From Shewanella sp. KT0246 (GTDB lineage: Bacteria > Pseudomonadota > Gammaproteobacteria > Enterobacterales > Shewanellaceae), in assembly GCF_019654955.1 (NCBI RefSeq), contig NZ_BPEV01000009.1, positions 1 to 64,000 on the forward strand: a DNA stretch of 64,000 bases, read 5' to 3'. The notes beneath the pieces were generated by a model. That model worked only from the letters and a program-made list of their open reading frames with translations, ran no database searches and had not been told where the DNA came from. Numbering within the stretch: position 1 is the first letter of the stretch; every line of letters starts with the position of its first letter. Position numbers and translations under genes: made by a program. Shown piece after piece: positions 7,510 through 15,178 of the stretch.

Positions 7510-8558
7510 ACTAACCTTAGGATTTCTCGAACCACACGATGAGCACCATTACCATCACAAATTAATAAGTTGTTTTGATACAACATTTTCCAGTTGAAAC
7601 GTAAAGTCTCATATTTCAAAATTAATTCACTGGAAATATCATTCAATTGAATTTTATAACCACAACCACTAGCTACAATTTGGTCACAAATGTTCAATTG
7701 ATTTTCAGCTAATGGAATCATTATACTAGGCAGCCCTAAACAGGCCCTTTCCCATGATGTCGTTCCTGCCGCACCGATCGATACATCATGTTCCATCATC
7801 AGCTGAGCCATGTTTTCGGAAAAGTCGATATGCAAAATATTTAAATACTTTTGACAAAAATTAGCCACACTAATATAGCTAGGAGACTTTTTACTCAATA
7901 GTACAGTTACGCTTATATTCTTTAACAACATTAGTTGCTTTAACACCGCTAGCGTTGCATTGGGAGCATCAACCCCTCCCATGCTAACTAAGACTCTCCC
8001 TCTTTCTTTCGGTTTTTCACGCTGCAGAGCACTATTTCTCAGTTTCGTAAATTCAGGAGCCAATAGTGCATAGCGACTTCCCATCAGAGCAATATTAACG
8101 TCGAAGTACTCATTCGGCTGTCTACCTAAAGATTGATCGATAACCATATCTGCACAATGATGTCGCGTCAGATCATCTATGGCAATAATCTTACAGTTCA
8201 AACAATCACGTACTTTTTGCTGCCATAAAAACTCAATTGCATAATGGTCTGTAACAACGATATCTGCTTGTTTAATGGTCTCTAAAAAGTCAACGGCATC
8301 CTCTAATTGCGAACATTGCAACCAAGCTAAATAATCAGCATCCGTTTGTGGAGAAACAACCGGATTAATTGCTGGCAAAACTATTAATTGAAATCCTTTA
8401 CTGGTGATATACTCATTTAAGTTACCTTCCAAGTCTCTACTTACAAACTCAATTTGATAACCATGGCATTGCAATGCTTCAGCCAAAACTAAACATCTCA
8501 TAGTATGGCCATTGCCAATATGGATTGATGCATCGACTCGAAATACAACTTTTATCAT
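7506..8558 (-). CDS. pseG: UDP-2,4-diacylamino-trideoxy-altropyranose hydrolase PseG
   Basis: Removes UDP from the activated pseudaminic acid precursor before the PseI step. The 350-residue GT-B-like sequence starts MIKVVFRVDAS, with the PseG signature GNGHTMRC (residues 15-22); His18 corresponds to the proposed catalytic histidine. The C-terminal half has SMGGVDAPN and GAAGTTSWERACLGLP for UDP binding. The ATG at 8558 is chosen because it makes an ATGA overlap with the pseF stop and fits the family start; a longer in-frame extension to 8603 overlaps pseF deeply and is rejected. The unusual acyl group expected from the neighbouring formyltransferase would have to be accepted here. Confidence 0.93.
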   Translation of the reverse strand: MIKVVFRVDASIHIGNGHTMRCLVLAEALQCHGYQIEFVSRDLEGNLNEYITSKGFQLIVLPAINPVVSPQTDADYLAWLQCSQLEDAVDFLETIKQADIVVTDHYAIEFLWQQKVRDCLNCKIIAIDDLTRHHCADMVIDQSLGRQPNEYFDVNIALMGSRYALLAPEFTKLRNSALQREKPKERGRVLVSMGGVDAPNATLAVLKQLMLLKNISVTVLLSKKSPSYISVANFCQKYLNILHIDFSENMAQLMMEHDVSIGAAGTTSWERACLGLPSIMIPLAENQLNICDQIVASGCGYKIQLNDISSELILKYETLRFNWKMLYQNNLLICDGNGAHRVVREILRLV

Positions 8559-9247
8559 AAGTTTTCTTGCATTGCTAAATAGAGAGCTTCTGCGAAATCC
8601 CAATCATCTTGGGTGTCAATATCTTGAACTTGTTTCCTTGGTAATACTATACAGCGAGAATGCTCTGAAAATATTGAAAGCCCGGCCAGAAAAGCAGAAG
8701 CTTCTCCCCAGTAAAATTGACCTGCATCATGGTATGACTCAACTAAATCTTGCGAGCGGGTTTGCTCATATTCAGGTGAAAACATTGCCACGCTGCCATC
8801 TTCAGATAATTTGATTGCACGCTGTATTGGGAAAGCAAATGTTGTTGCGCTAAAGGCAAACTTAACGTGTTCCTCTTTCACTAACTGCCAGCCTTTTTGT
8901 AAATCTCTCACTTTTATAAAGGGAGCAGTAGCATAAATGCAGCAAACAAATTCAGGGGCCCAAGATTGTTCTATACACCAAGCAACAGCATGCTGCATAA
9001 CATCCATCGTTGTAGTGTAGTCATCTGCAATTTCACTAGGCCGTATAAAGGGCACATCCGCACCAAAAGATTTAGCAATTTCAGCTATTTCAAGATCATC
9101 AGTAGAGACTATGACTTTATCAAAGCTATTTGAAGCAAATGCAGCTTCAATTGAGTAAGCAATCATCGGTTTTCCATGGAACAACTTAATATTTTTGCGA
9201 GGAATACGCTTACTGCCTCCCCGTGCGGGAATGATGGCAATTCTCAT
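8555..9247 (-). CDS. pseF: Pseudaminic acid cytidylyltransferase PseF
   Basis: Activates pseudaminic acid with CTP to CMP-Pse, the donor for glycosyltransferases. The 230-residue protein carries the nucleotidyltransferase signature PARGGSKRIPRKN (7-19), then KPMIAYSIEAA, VSTDDLEIAEIA and the C-terminal QDIDTQDDWDFAE with metal-binding Asp residues. Family length is normal. It overlaps pseC upstream and pseG downstream by 4 bp each, so the three are translationally coupled. NeuA/LegF enzymes are relatives; context fixes the assignment. Confidence 0.94.
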   Translation of the reverse strand: MRIAIIPARGGSKRIPRKNIKLFHGKPMIAYSIEAAFASNSFDKVIVSTDDLEIAEIAKSFGADVPFIRPSEIADDYTTTMDVMQHAVAWCIEQSWAPEFVCCIYATAPFIKVRDLQKGWQLVKEEHVKFAFSATTFAFPIQRAIKLSEDGSVAMFSPEYEQTRSQDLVESYHDAGQFYWGEASAFLAGLSIFSEHSRCIVLPRKQVQDIDTQDDWDFAEALYLAMQENL

Positions 9248-10410
9248 GATTCAGCTCCCAAAATCTCAGTTAGGCTTTTAACAACATGATCTTGTTGTTC
9301 TTCTGTCATTAAGTGGAACATAGGTATTGAGATTGCTTCTTGATAATATGATTCAGCGTTAGGAAAGTCTCCGTTCTCAAACCCCATCTCTTTATAATAA
9401 GGTTGAGTATGAACGGGGATATAATGCAAATTCACACCGACTCCGTTATCACGTAATAAGGTAAATACCTTTTGATGAGACAATGAAACTTTATCCAGTT
9501 GAAGACGAATAACATATAAATGGAGGCCGGAATATGTCGATTCAAGCTGAAATGGCAATATGATAGGTAGTTGAGATAACAACTGCCGATAGCGTGTTGC
9601 TATTTTATGTCGAGTACTTACAAAGTCATCTAAGCGGTTCATTTGAGAGATACCTAAAGCAGCTTGTAACTCTGTCATTCTGTAGTTAAATCCGAGAGCA
9701 GTTTGCTCATAGTACCACCCGCCATGAATTTGATTTTTCATCAAGTCAGGGTTGCGGGTGACCCCGTGGCTTCTAAATAACTGCATTTTTTCAGCTAAAT
9801 GCAAGCTATTTGTCATCGCAGCGCCCCCTTCAGCGGTTGTCACAATTTTCACTGGATGAAAACTGAACACTGTAATATCGGAGTATTTGCAGCTACCAAC
9901 AGGGGTATCTTGATATCTGCCGCCTATCGCATGCGAAGCATCTTCAATAATGCTAAATCCATACTTAATAGATAAAGCATGGATTTTCTTCATGTCACAA
10001 GATTGGCCGCATAAATGAACAGGAATAACAACTTTGGGTAATTTCCCCATCCCCTTAGCAGTTTCAAGCTTTGCTGCTAGTTCAGTTACACTCATATTGT
10101 ATGTTTGAGGATCGATATCGACAAAGTCCACTTGAGCTCCACAATATAAGCCACAATTAGCTGAAGCAACAAATGTAATTGGTGATGTCCACAACCAATC
10201 TCCTTTACCTAATCCCAGTGCTAAACATGCAATATGTAATGCAGAAGTCGCACTATTCACTGCAACTGAATATTGTGCTTTGGTATATGAAGTTAAAGCC
10301 GATTCAAATGCAGGAACCTTAGGCCCTTGAGTCAGAAAGTCTGACTGTAAAACCTCAATGACCGCATCTATATCTTGTTGTGATACTTCTTGTTTACCAT
10401 ATGGGATCAT
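9244..10410 (-). CDS. pseC: UDP-4-amino-4,6-dideoxy-N-acetyl-beta-L-altrosamine transaminase PseC
   Basis: PLP-dependent aminotransferase that aminates C4 of the PseB product, using glutamate. The 388-residue DegT/DnrJ/EryC1-fold protein has the PLP lysine at K188 in SFHPVKIVTTAEGGA and an Asp-His pair in IIEDASHAIGG. MIPYGKQEVSQQDIDAV is a typical PseC start. It starts 6 bp after the pseB stop and overlaps pseF by 4 bp. Other sugar aminotransferases share the fold, but position next to PseB is decisive. Confidence 0.94.
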   Translation of the reverse strand: MIPYGKQEVSQQDIDAVIEVLQSDFLTQGPKVPAFESALTSYTKAQYSVAVNSATSALHIACLALGLGKGDWLWTSPITFVASANCGLYCGAQVDFVDIDPQTYNMSVTELAAKLETAKGMGKLPKVVIPVHLCGQSCDMKKIHALSIKYGFSIIEDASHAIGGRYQDTPVGSCKYSDITVFSFHPVKIVTTAEGGAAMTNSLHLAEKMQLFRSHGVTRNPDLMKNQIHGGWYYEQTALGFNYRMTELQAALGISQMNRLDDFVSTRHKIATRYRQLLSQLPIILPFQLESTYSGLHLYVIRLQLDKVSLSHQKVFTLLRDNGVGVNLHYIPVHTQPYYKEMGFENGDFPNAESYYQEAISIPMFHLMTEEQQDHVVKSLTEILGAES

Positions 10411-10416
10411 CTGTCA

Positions 10417-11430
10417 CTACACCGTAAAATCAGCATCAATATGTTTTTTAATTAACTCACGTAACCCTTCTACGGTTTCCCACTCCACGTTCGTACCTGA
10501 ATCATACTTAAATCCAAACGGCACTTTAATCGCTTTGTGATGTTGTAAGTAGTCTTCTTCCGAGTATGTATATGATACTGAAGGTAAAATTGCATAATAA
10601 CGGCCTAAATCAATAGTATTTAATGAATCTGTATCGGTAATCATTTCTTCATGAAGCTTTTCACCAGGCCTTACACCAACAACATTAATTTCACATTCAG
10701 GGGCCACAGCTTTTGCTACATCTAAGATTTTATAAGAAGGGATTTTAGGAATAAAAATCTCACCACCGAGATGATTCCCTAGCGCATACATCACCATATT
10801 TACGCCATCTTGCAAGGATATATTAAAGCGAGTCATATCCTTATGAGTTATAGGCAGCACCCCTTCTTTCTTTTTTGCCATGAAATAAGGAATAACAGAT
10901 CCTCGTGAGCCCATCACGTTGCCATATCGAACCACACTAAAACGAATATCTCTAGAACCTTTAATATTATTAGCTGCAGCAAATAATTTATCTGAAGCTA
11001 GCTTTGTTGCTCCATATAAATTGATGGGTGCACATGCTTTGTCTGTTGATAGTGCTACGACATCTCGAACGCCACATTGCAGCGCCGCATGGATAACATG
11101 TTCCGCGCCATCAATATTGGTTCTTATACATTCTGTTGGATTATATTCAGCGGTATCAACTTGTTTGATTGCTGCAGCATGAATGATGACATCCACACCT
11201 TCACATGCTTGCGTTAGACGATTTTGGTCTCTCACATCACCAATAAAGAAGCGTAACTGTGGAAATTCTTTTCTAGGATATTGCTGCTGGATTTCGAATT
11301 GTTTTAACTCATCACGAGAATAAATAATCACTTTTTTTACATCAGGATATCGCTGTAAAATCGTTTTTACAAATTGCTTACCAAAAGAGCCTGTGCCACC
11401 TGTGATCAACACTGATTTACTGTTTAGCAT
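10417..11430 (-). CDS. pseB: UDP-GlcNAc 4,6-dehydratase (5-inverting) PseB
   Basis: First enzyme of the CMP-pseudaminic acid pathway, dehydrating and epimerising UDP-GlcNAc. The 337-residue short-chain dehydrogenase has GGTGSFG (11-17) for NADP binding and the inverting-dehydratase residues D130, K131 and Y139 (STDKAC, NLYGATK), the counterparts of the FlaA1 catalytic set. GGGGA lies 8 bp before the ATG. It is the first gene of the minus-strand cluster, so the operon promoter should lie in the 595-bp gap upstream. FlaA1 enzymes are flagellin-glycosylation proteins in Helicobacter and Campylobacter. Confidence 0.95.
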   Translation of the reverse strand: MLNSKSVLITGGTGSFGKQFVKTILQRYPDVKKVIIYSRDELKQFEIQQQYPRKEFPQLRFFIGDVRDQNRLTQACEGVDVIIHAAAIKQVDTAEYNPTECIRTNIDGAEHVIHAALQCGVRDVVALSTDKACAPINLYGATKLASDKLFAAANNIKGSRDIRFSVVRYGNVMGSRGSVIPYFMAKKKEGVLPITHKDMTRFNISLQDGVNMVMYALGNHLGGEIFIPKIPSYKILDVAKAVAPECEINVVGVRPGEKLHEEMITDTDSLNTIDLGRYYAILPSVSYTYSEEDYLQHHKAIKVPFGFKYDSGTNVEWETVEGLRELIKKHIDADFTV

Positions 11431-12025
11431 TAATTATTCCCCATAAAACTCTTTTAGACTTAAGTGACACAGATAAACATTCTCTAAATTATTTTTAACC
11501 AAAAGGTGAATATGGTCTCAAATAGGATCTCTTAGTCAAAAAGTCGACGATTACATTTCACTCAAATTTGAAAGCAAACATTAGACCATTATTTATCCAA
11601 CTAAGAGTTTTTCTCAAATATCTCATTGAAAGTCGGTTAACATATAATAGATTAACTTCCATTAAACCATTTAAATCAGCTCCTTGACACCTAACCTACC
11701 ATTCATAGTACCACGTGAAATTCTTGTAGAGTAACTACTGAAACGTGTTAGCTCACTTCTGATAAATCATTTTAGGTTAATCTTAAAAAAGTCATATTAC
11801 TTTCCCCAAGAAACCATACACCACCTCCAGTTATCAATAAGTTAAATTCAGCCCAATAATGTCACCAAGTTAACAGTTGGTAATTTATATACCTAGTTGT
11901 TACCGATATATAAGGTGATAAAACCATTATTCATGTCATTAGTCACAGTTTGTAAAACTGTATATTGGAAATCCTTATTATTAATATTGTAATACAAATA
12001 AATAAGGCCTTAGATAGAGTTTGCG
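11431..12025 (+). other. 595-bp intergenic region between pseB and the KdgM-like gene
   Basis: AT-rich divergent intergenic region that should hold the promoters of pseB (leftward) and the KdgM-like porin (rightward). No ORF with a ribosome binding site, no strong hairpin and no convincing sigma-54 or sigma-28 box was found by eye. Confidence 0.5.
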
Positions 12026-12706
12026 ATGTCATCTAATAAACTAGTTTTGTTGGTTTGTGTTGTGTTTTTTCTTTGTTCGAATGCAAATGCTGCTTCGTTG
12101 GATTTTCGCCAAGAATATAAAAGCGGAACAGATCAGCATGCTAGTCGTGTCAAAATGGGGCACACTTTTGACAGCAATTTCTCAGTTGGTTTAGAACTTA
12201 AATTTAAAGGCGCTGATGGCAAGTTCATGGAAGACTTACAGTCGAATGGGTCTGAATTAGATTTAGGCTACCGATTTAAGCTCAATGACCAATGGACACT
12301 TAGCACTGGAATACCTATTGAATTTGGTTCGTCTGGTGCCACCTACAAGCCGCAGTTACGCTTAACTTATACCTCTAACTCTATTGATGGCCTTTCATTA
12401 AGTGGTCGATATCGCCTAGATGTAAAACCTGGTGAAGATATTAAACATTTAAGGCATCGTTATACCGTTAATGTTGGATATAAATACCAAAACTGGACCT
12501 TCGGTTTTGAAGGAAATTATTACTACGCCGATAATTCTGAGTACTTGCTATATAACGATAGTAGAACAAACTATGAAAATAATTTAACGGCTCACTATAA
12601 AATAGGCAACTGGACTCCTTGGGTAGAATTCGGAGATGTTTCTGTTTCTGATGACTCTAGTCAAAGAGAATTGAGAAGTCGTATCGGGATAAGGTATAGC
12701 TTTTAA
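12026..12706 (+). CDS. KdgM-like outer-membrane porin
   Basis: A 226-residue protein with a cleavable signal peptide (cut after SNANA, about residue 22) and amphipathic beta strands ending in the C-terminal RSRIGIRYSF, a typical outer-membrane barrel signature with terminal Phe. LDFRQEYKSGTDQHASRVKM is the hallmark opening of KdgM-family porins, small 12-stranded channels for acidic oligosaccharides. The gene is monocistronic here and has only a weak AGAG ribosome binding site. No oligogalacturonate catabolic genes are near, so the substrate cannot be named; uptake of another anionic oligosaccharide is possible. Confidence 0.85.
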   Translation: MSSNKLVLLVCVVFFLCSNANAASLDFRQEYKSGTDQHASRVKMGHTFDSNFSVGLELKFKGADGKFMEDLQSNGSELDLGYRFKLNDQWTLSTGIPIEFGSSGATYKPQLRLTYTSNSIDGLSLSGRYRLDVKPGEDIKHLRHRYTVNVGYKYQNWTFGFEGNYYYADNSEYLLYNDSRTNYENNLTAHYKIGNWTPWVEFGDVSVSDDSSQRELRSRIGIRYSF

Positions 12707-12912
12707 TAACTTAGTTAACCCTATTTGTAGGACAAATGATGCGATTTATCTCCTAATCTGCTTTAGCAGTCTCTGGGTTATCAACTAAAAACAGCTGGGC
12801 TGTATATTGAACCATGACTGTTAAGTCTTGTTGGCTAGCTATTAAGTAATAGCAGTTGTGTATTTTTATAAGGTTGAGAGCGCGGTTTCGCCCTCTCAAC
12901 AAAGTGAATGAT

Positions 12913-13677
12913 TTATTCAGGTTTTTTAAAGACAAGCGTAAATCTATCAGTATTACCTGTAACTGTTTTGCGGCCAACTTCATAACGAAGTTCGTCATCT
13001 GGTCGGTAAAACATATCTGAGGACTTCTCTAATACAAAGCCTGCAGCTTGCACCTCTAAAATAACCTCTACAGGATCTTCACGGCGGCGCATTTCGTCTG
13101 CTTCTGGCATCATGTGTCTGCGAGTATGATCGACAATCACATAAACTCCACCAGGTTTTAAAGCGTCAAATGTGGCTTTGTTCAGCTTGGCTTTATCTTC
13201 TAAATTAAAGTTATGATACTCACGAATACTCAGCATCATATCGGCATCTGTCATACCAAAATCAATATTACCTAAGCTGAACCTTCTCTCTTTAGAATTC
13301 CAATCAAGTTCTATAGGTAGCTTTTTAGTTTTACTCATCGCATTTATCGAGAGTAAATCATCCATTTCATCTAGCCACTCTTTCTTAAACGCAATATGAA
13401 ACTCACCTTTATCTTTAAGTATAGGTGCCAGAATCTTACTATACCAACCACCTCCAGGAACAAGCTCAATGACTTTCATATCAGGTTTCAAACCAAAAAA
13501 CTCAAGTGCAACCTCGGGATTACGATTAGCATCCCTTAACTTGTCAGCTTCTGTACGGTGATCCATCTTCATCACTTCGAGGACATTTTCTTGAAAGGGA
13601 GTGAGTGCTGCTAATGATGGAAATGAGCAAAAAGCCGATGCACTAACAAGCAACGACGCAAGAAGAGTTTTATTCAT
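12913..13677 (-). CDS. Signal-peptide-bearing class I methyltransferase-fold protein
   Basis: A 254-residue protein starting with a clear Sec signal peptide (MNKTLLASLLVSASAF..., cleavage near LAALT, about residue 24). It is followed by a helical stretch with HRTEADKLRDANRNP and a SAM-methyltransferase-like fold: motif I is KVIELVPGGGWYSKILAP and YVIVDHTRR lies near strand 4. The protein should be periplasmic, where SAM is not expected. This exported family is recurrent in proteobacteria (family knowledge), but its substrate is unknown. AAGGATTACC precedes the ATG. It stands alone between a porin and a pilin gene. Confidence 0.85.
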   Translation of the reverse strand: MNKTLLASLLVSASAFCSFPSLAALTPFQENVLEVMKMDHRTEADKLRDANRNPEVALEFFGLKPDMKVIELVPGGGWYSKILAPILKDKGEFHIAFKKEWLDEMDDLLSINAMSKTKKLPIELDWNSKERRFSLGNIDFGMTDADMMLSIREYHNFNLEDKAKLNKATFDALKPGGVYVIVDHTRRHMMPEADEMRRREDPVEVILEVQAAGFVLEKSSDMFYRPDDELRYEVGRKTVTGNTDRFTLVFKKPE

Positions 13678-13808
13678 GGTAATCCTTAAAAATTAGCTTC
13701 CTTAGCGAACAGCTAACATAAGGGAAACTAGCTACATTCGCACTTACTAATGTGTTGCTAATTATGTTTATTAGATTTTAAATTATAGACTGAGGTGCTT
13801 GTTTATTA

Positions 13809-14312
13809 CTAACAACCGCTAGTGTTTTGAGTATAGGTAGGTTCAGTTGTATTAACTGATAAGTAAAAAACAAAACACGTATCTGAAAAAGCATATCCTT
13901 TCGGTATCACAATAGAGATAACCCCCAAGAAATCCAATACTCCCCAATCTTCGGTGATAGGTGTATTTAGCTGCGCAAACGTAACGGTTTCAAACGTGCC
14001 TTCAACAATTTTTTCAATATTATCTAAAGACGGTTTTATATAACCAAAAGTTGTTGTGACCGTTTCCCCATCTAGATCAACAACACCATCGCTTAGGCTC
14101 TCTTGCCCCTGAATTGCGGATTTGGAGTAAACCAAACTGTTAGCAGATTTTAAACTTCCTTCAATTCCCGAAAGATTTGCAATAACAGCATCGGATTTTA
14201 TGTTTAAGAATTTCGGCGCAGCAATAACAGCAATTATGCCTAGAATAATGATCACTACAACCAGCTCAATTAACGTAAAACCTCTTAACTGATTGTTATG
14301 TCTAATTGACAT
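13809..14312 (-). CDS. Orphan MSHA-type type IV prepilin
   Basis: Prepilin of 167 residues. A short basic leader ends in RG, followed by the processed N-terminus FTLIELVVVIIILGIIAVIA, with Glu at position 5 as required for assembly. The following APKFLNIKSDAVIANLSG and SANSLVYSKSAIQGQ closely resemble MshA-family pilins. Two cysteines near the C-terminus (SDTCF and the final C) could form the disulfide loop. The ATG at 14312 (MSIRHNN) is chosen, with GAGG 8 bp upstream; an upstream TTG would only lengthen the leader. No msh or pil assembly genes are nearby, so it must use machinery encoded elsewhere. Confidence 0.88.
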   Translation of the reverse strand: MSIRHNNQLRGFTLIELVVVIIILGIIAVIAAPKFLNIKSDAVIANLSGIEGSLKSANSLVYSKSAIQGQESLSDGVVDLDGETVTTTFGYIKPSLDNIEKIVEGTFETVTFAQLNTPITEDWGVLDFLGVISIVIPKGYAFSDTCFVFYLSVNTTEPTYTQNTSGC

Positions 14313-14471
14313 CTCCATTCCCTCGTTCAAGTCACTTTTAACAGTGTAATAAGTCCTATTAAATAACTCTGTACTTAAATTGATGATTAATCAAGCTAAC
14401 TCATCATAAGTAACTTAAAAAATTAAGTATTTTAATCATTAACTATAAATGACGCTGCTAGATTACTAGCA

Positions 14472-14506
14472 TAAAAAAGCCAGTACGATATACGTACTGG
14501 CCTTTC
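14472..14506 (-). terminator. Terminator of the scsB-scsD operon
   Basis: A perfect 9-bp stem GCCAGTACG/CGTACTGGC with a 5-nt loop, followed on the minus strand by a run of six T. It lies about 50 bp beyond the scsD stop. Confidence 0.88.
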
Positions 14507-14556
14507 ATCACTTAAAATGAATGATGACATTCTAACCTTAGTGATTCATGATTTTT

Positions 14557-15078
14557 TTAAGCAAATACCATTCGCCACCACATCCCAGGTAAGCTCGTAA
14601 AACCAGTGGTGTAATGCTTGAGTTCTCCGCCTTTAAATACCATCACAGTAGGTGTGACTTGTACTGACCACTCTCTGGCTAAAAAGCTTTGCTGATCGTT
14701 AATCGTACTCAGGGTGTAACCTTTATCAGCTAAGAAGTGATTCAACCTGTCATCGCTACCAGAGCTCATCGCCACTGATACCACAGGATAATGCTCGCTC
14801 ATTATATCAACGGCTGGAGTAACAAAATTGCACACTGGACACCAAGTCCCCCAAAAATAGACTAAAACAGGGTCTTCTTGGCTCATGCCCATCACATCAA
14901 CTAAATTGCCATCCAAGTCCAAAGCGCTTATAGGCGGCAAAACTTCTGTAGGAATATCCTTGCCGCGCCACAAATCAACAGCGGTGGAAACAACTAAAAA
15001 CAACAGCAACATTATGCCTAGTTGTTTTAAGCCGTTTAATCCTTTTTGAGTCCAAGTTTTTTTATCTAAATCTGCCAT
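14557..15078 (-). CDS. scsD: ScsD-like membrane-tethered thioredoxin-fold protein
   Basis: A 173-residue protein with one N-terminal membrane segment (about residues 18-37, GIMLLLFLVVSTAVDL) that anchors a periplasmic thioredoxin/TlpA-like domain. The redox motif is WCPVC in YFWGTWCPVCNF, and the cis-Pro loop is VTPTVMVF. It resembles ScsD, the suppressor-of-copper-sensitivity thiol oxidoreductase partnered with ScsB, encoded 100 bp upstream on the same strand. It probably reduces or oxidises periplasmic protein thiols with electrons from ScsB. DsbE/CcmG is an alternative, but no cytochrome c maturation genes are near. Confidence 0.85.
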   Translation of the reverse strand: MADLDKKTWTQKGLNGLKQLGIMLLLFLVVSTAVDLWRGKDIPTEVLPPISALDLDGNLVDVMGMSQEDPVLVYFWGTWCPVCNFVTPAVDIMSEHYPVVSVAMSSGSDDRLNHFLADKGYTLSTINDQQSFLAREWSVQVTPTVMVFKGGELKHYTTGFTSLPGMWWRMVFA

Positions 15079-15178
15079 GTTCTATTATTCATACCAATGT
15101 GTTTACTGATGATGCTTCACTTAATTGATAAGACCGAGCATTATCTAATTTGTATTCAGTTCAACACATTAAAATTGA

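Noticed and set aside
12753..12998. Minus-strand open frame overlapping the end of the exported methyltransferase gene
   Set aside because: It overlaps a well-supported gene on the same strand in another frame, lacks a ribosome binding site and has no recognisable family.
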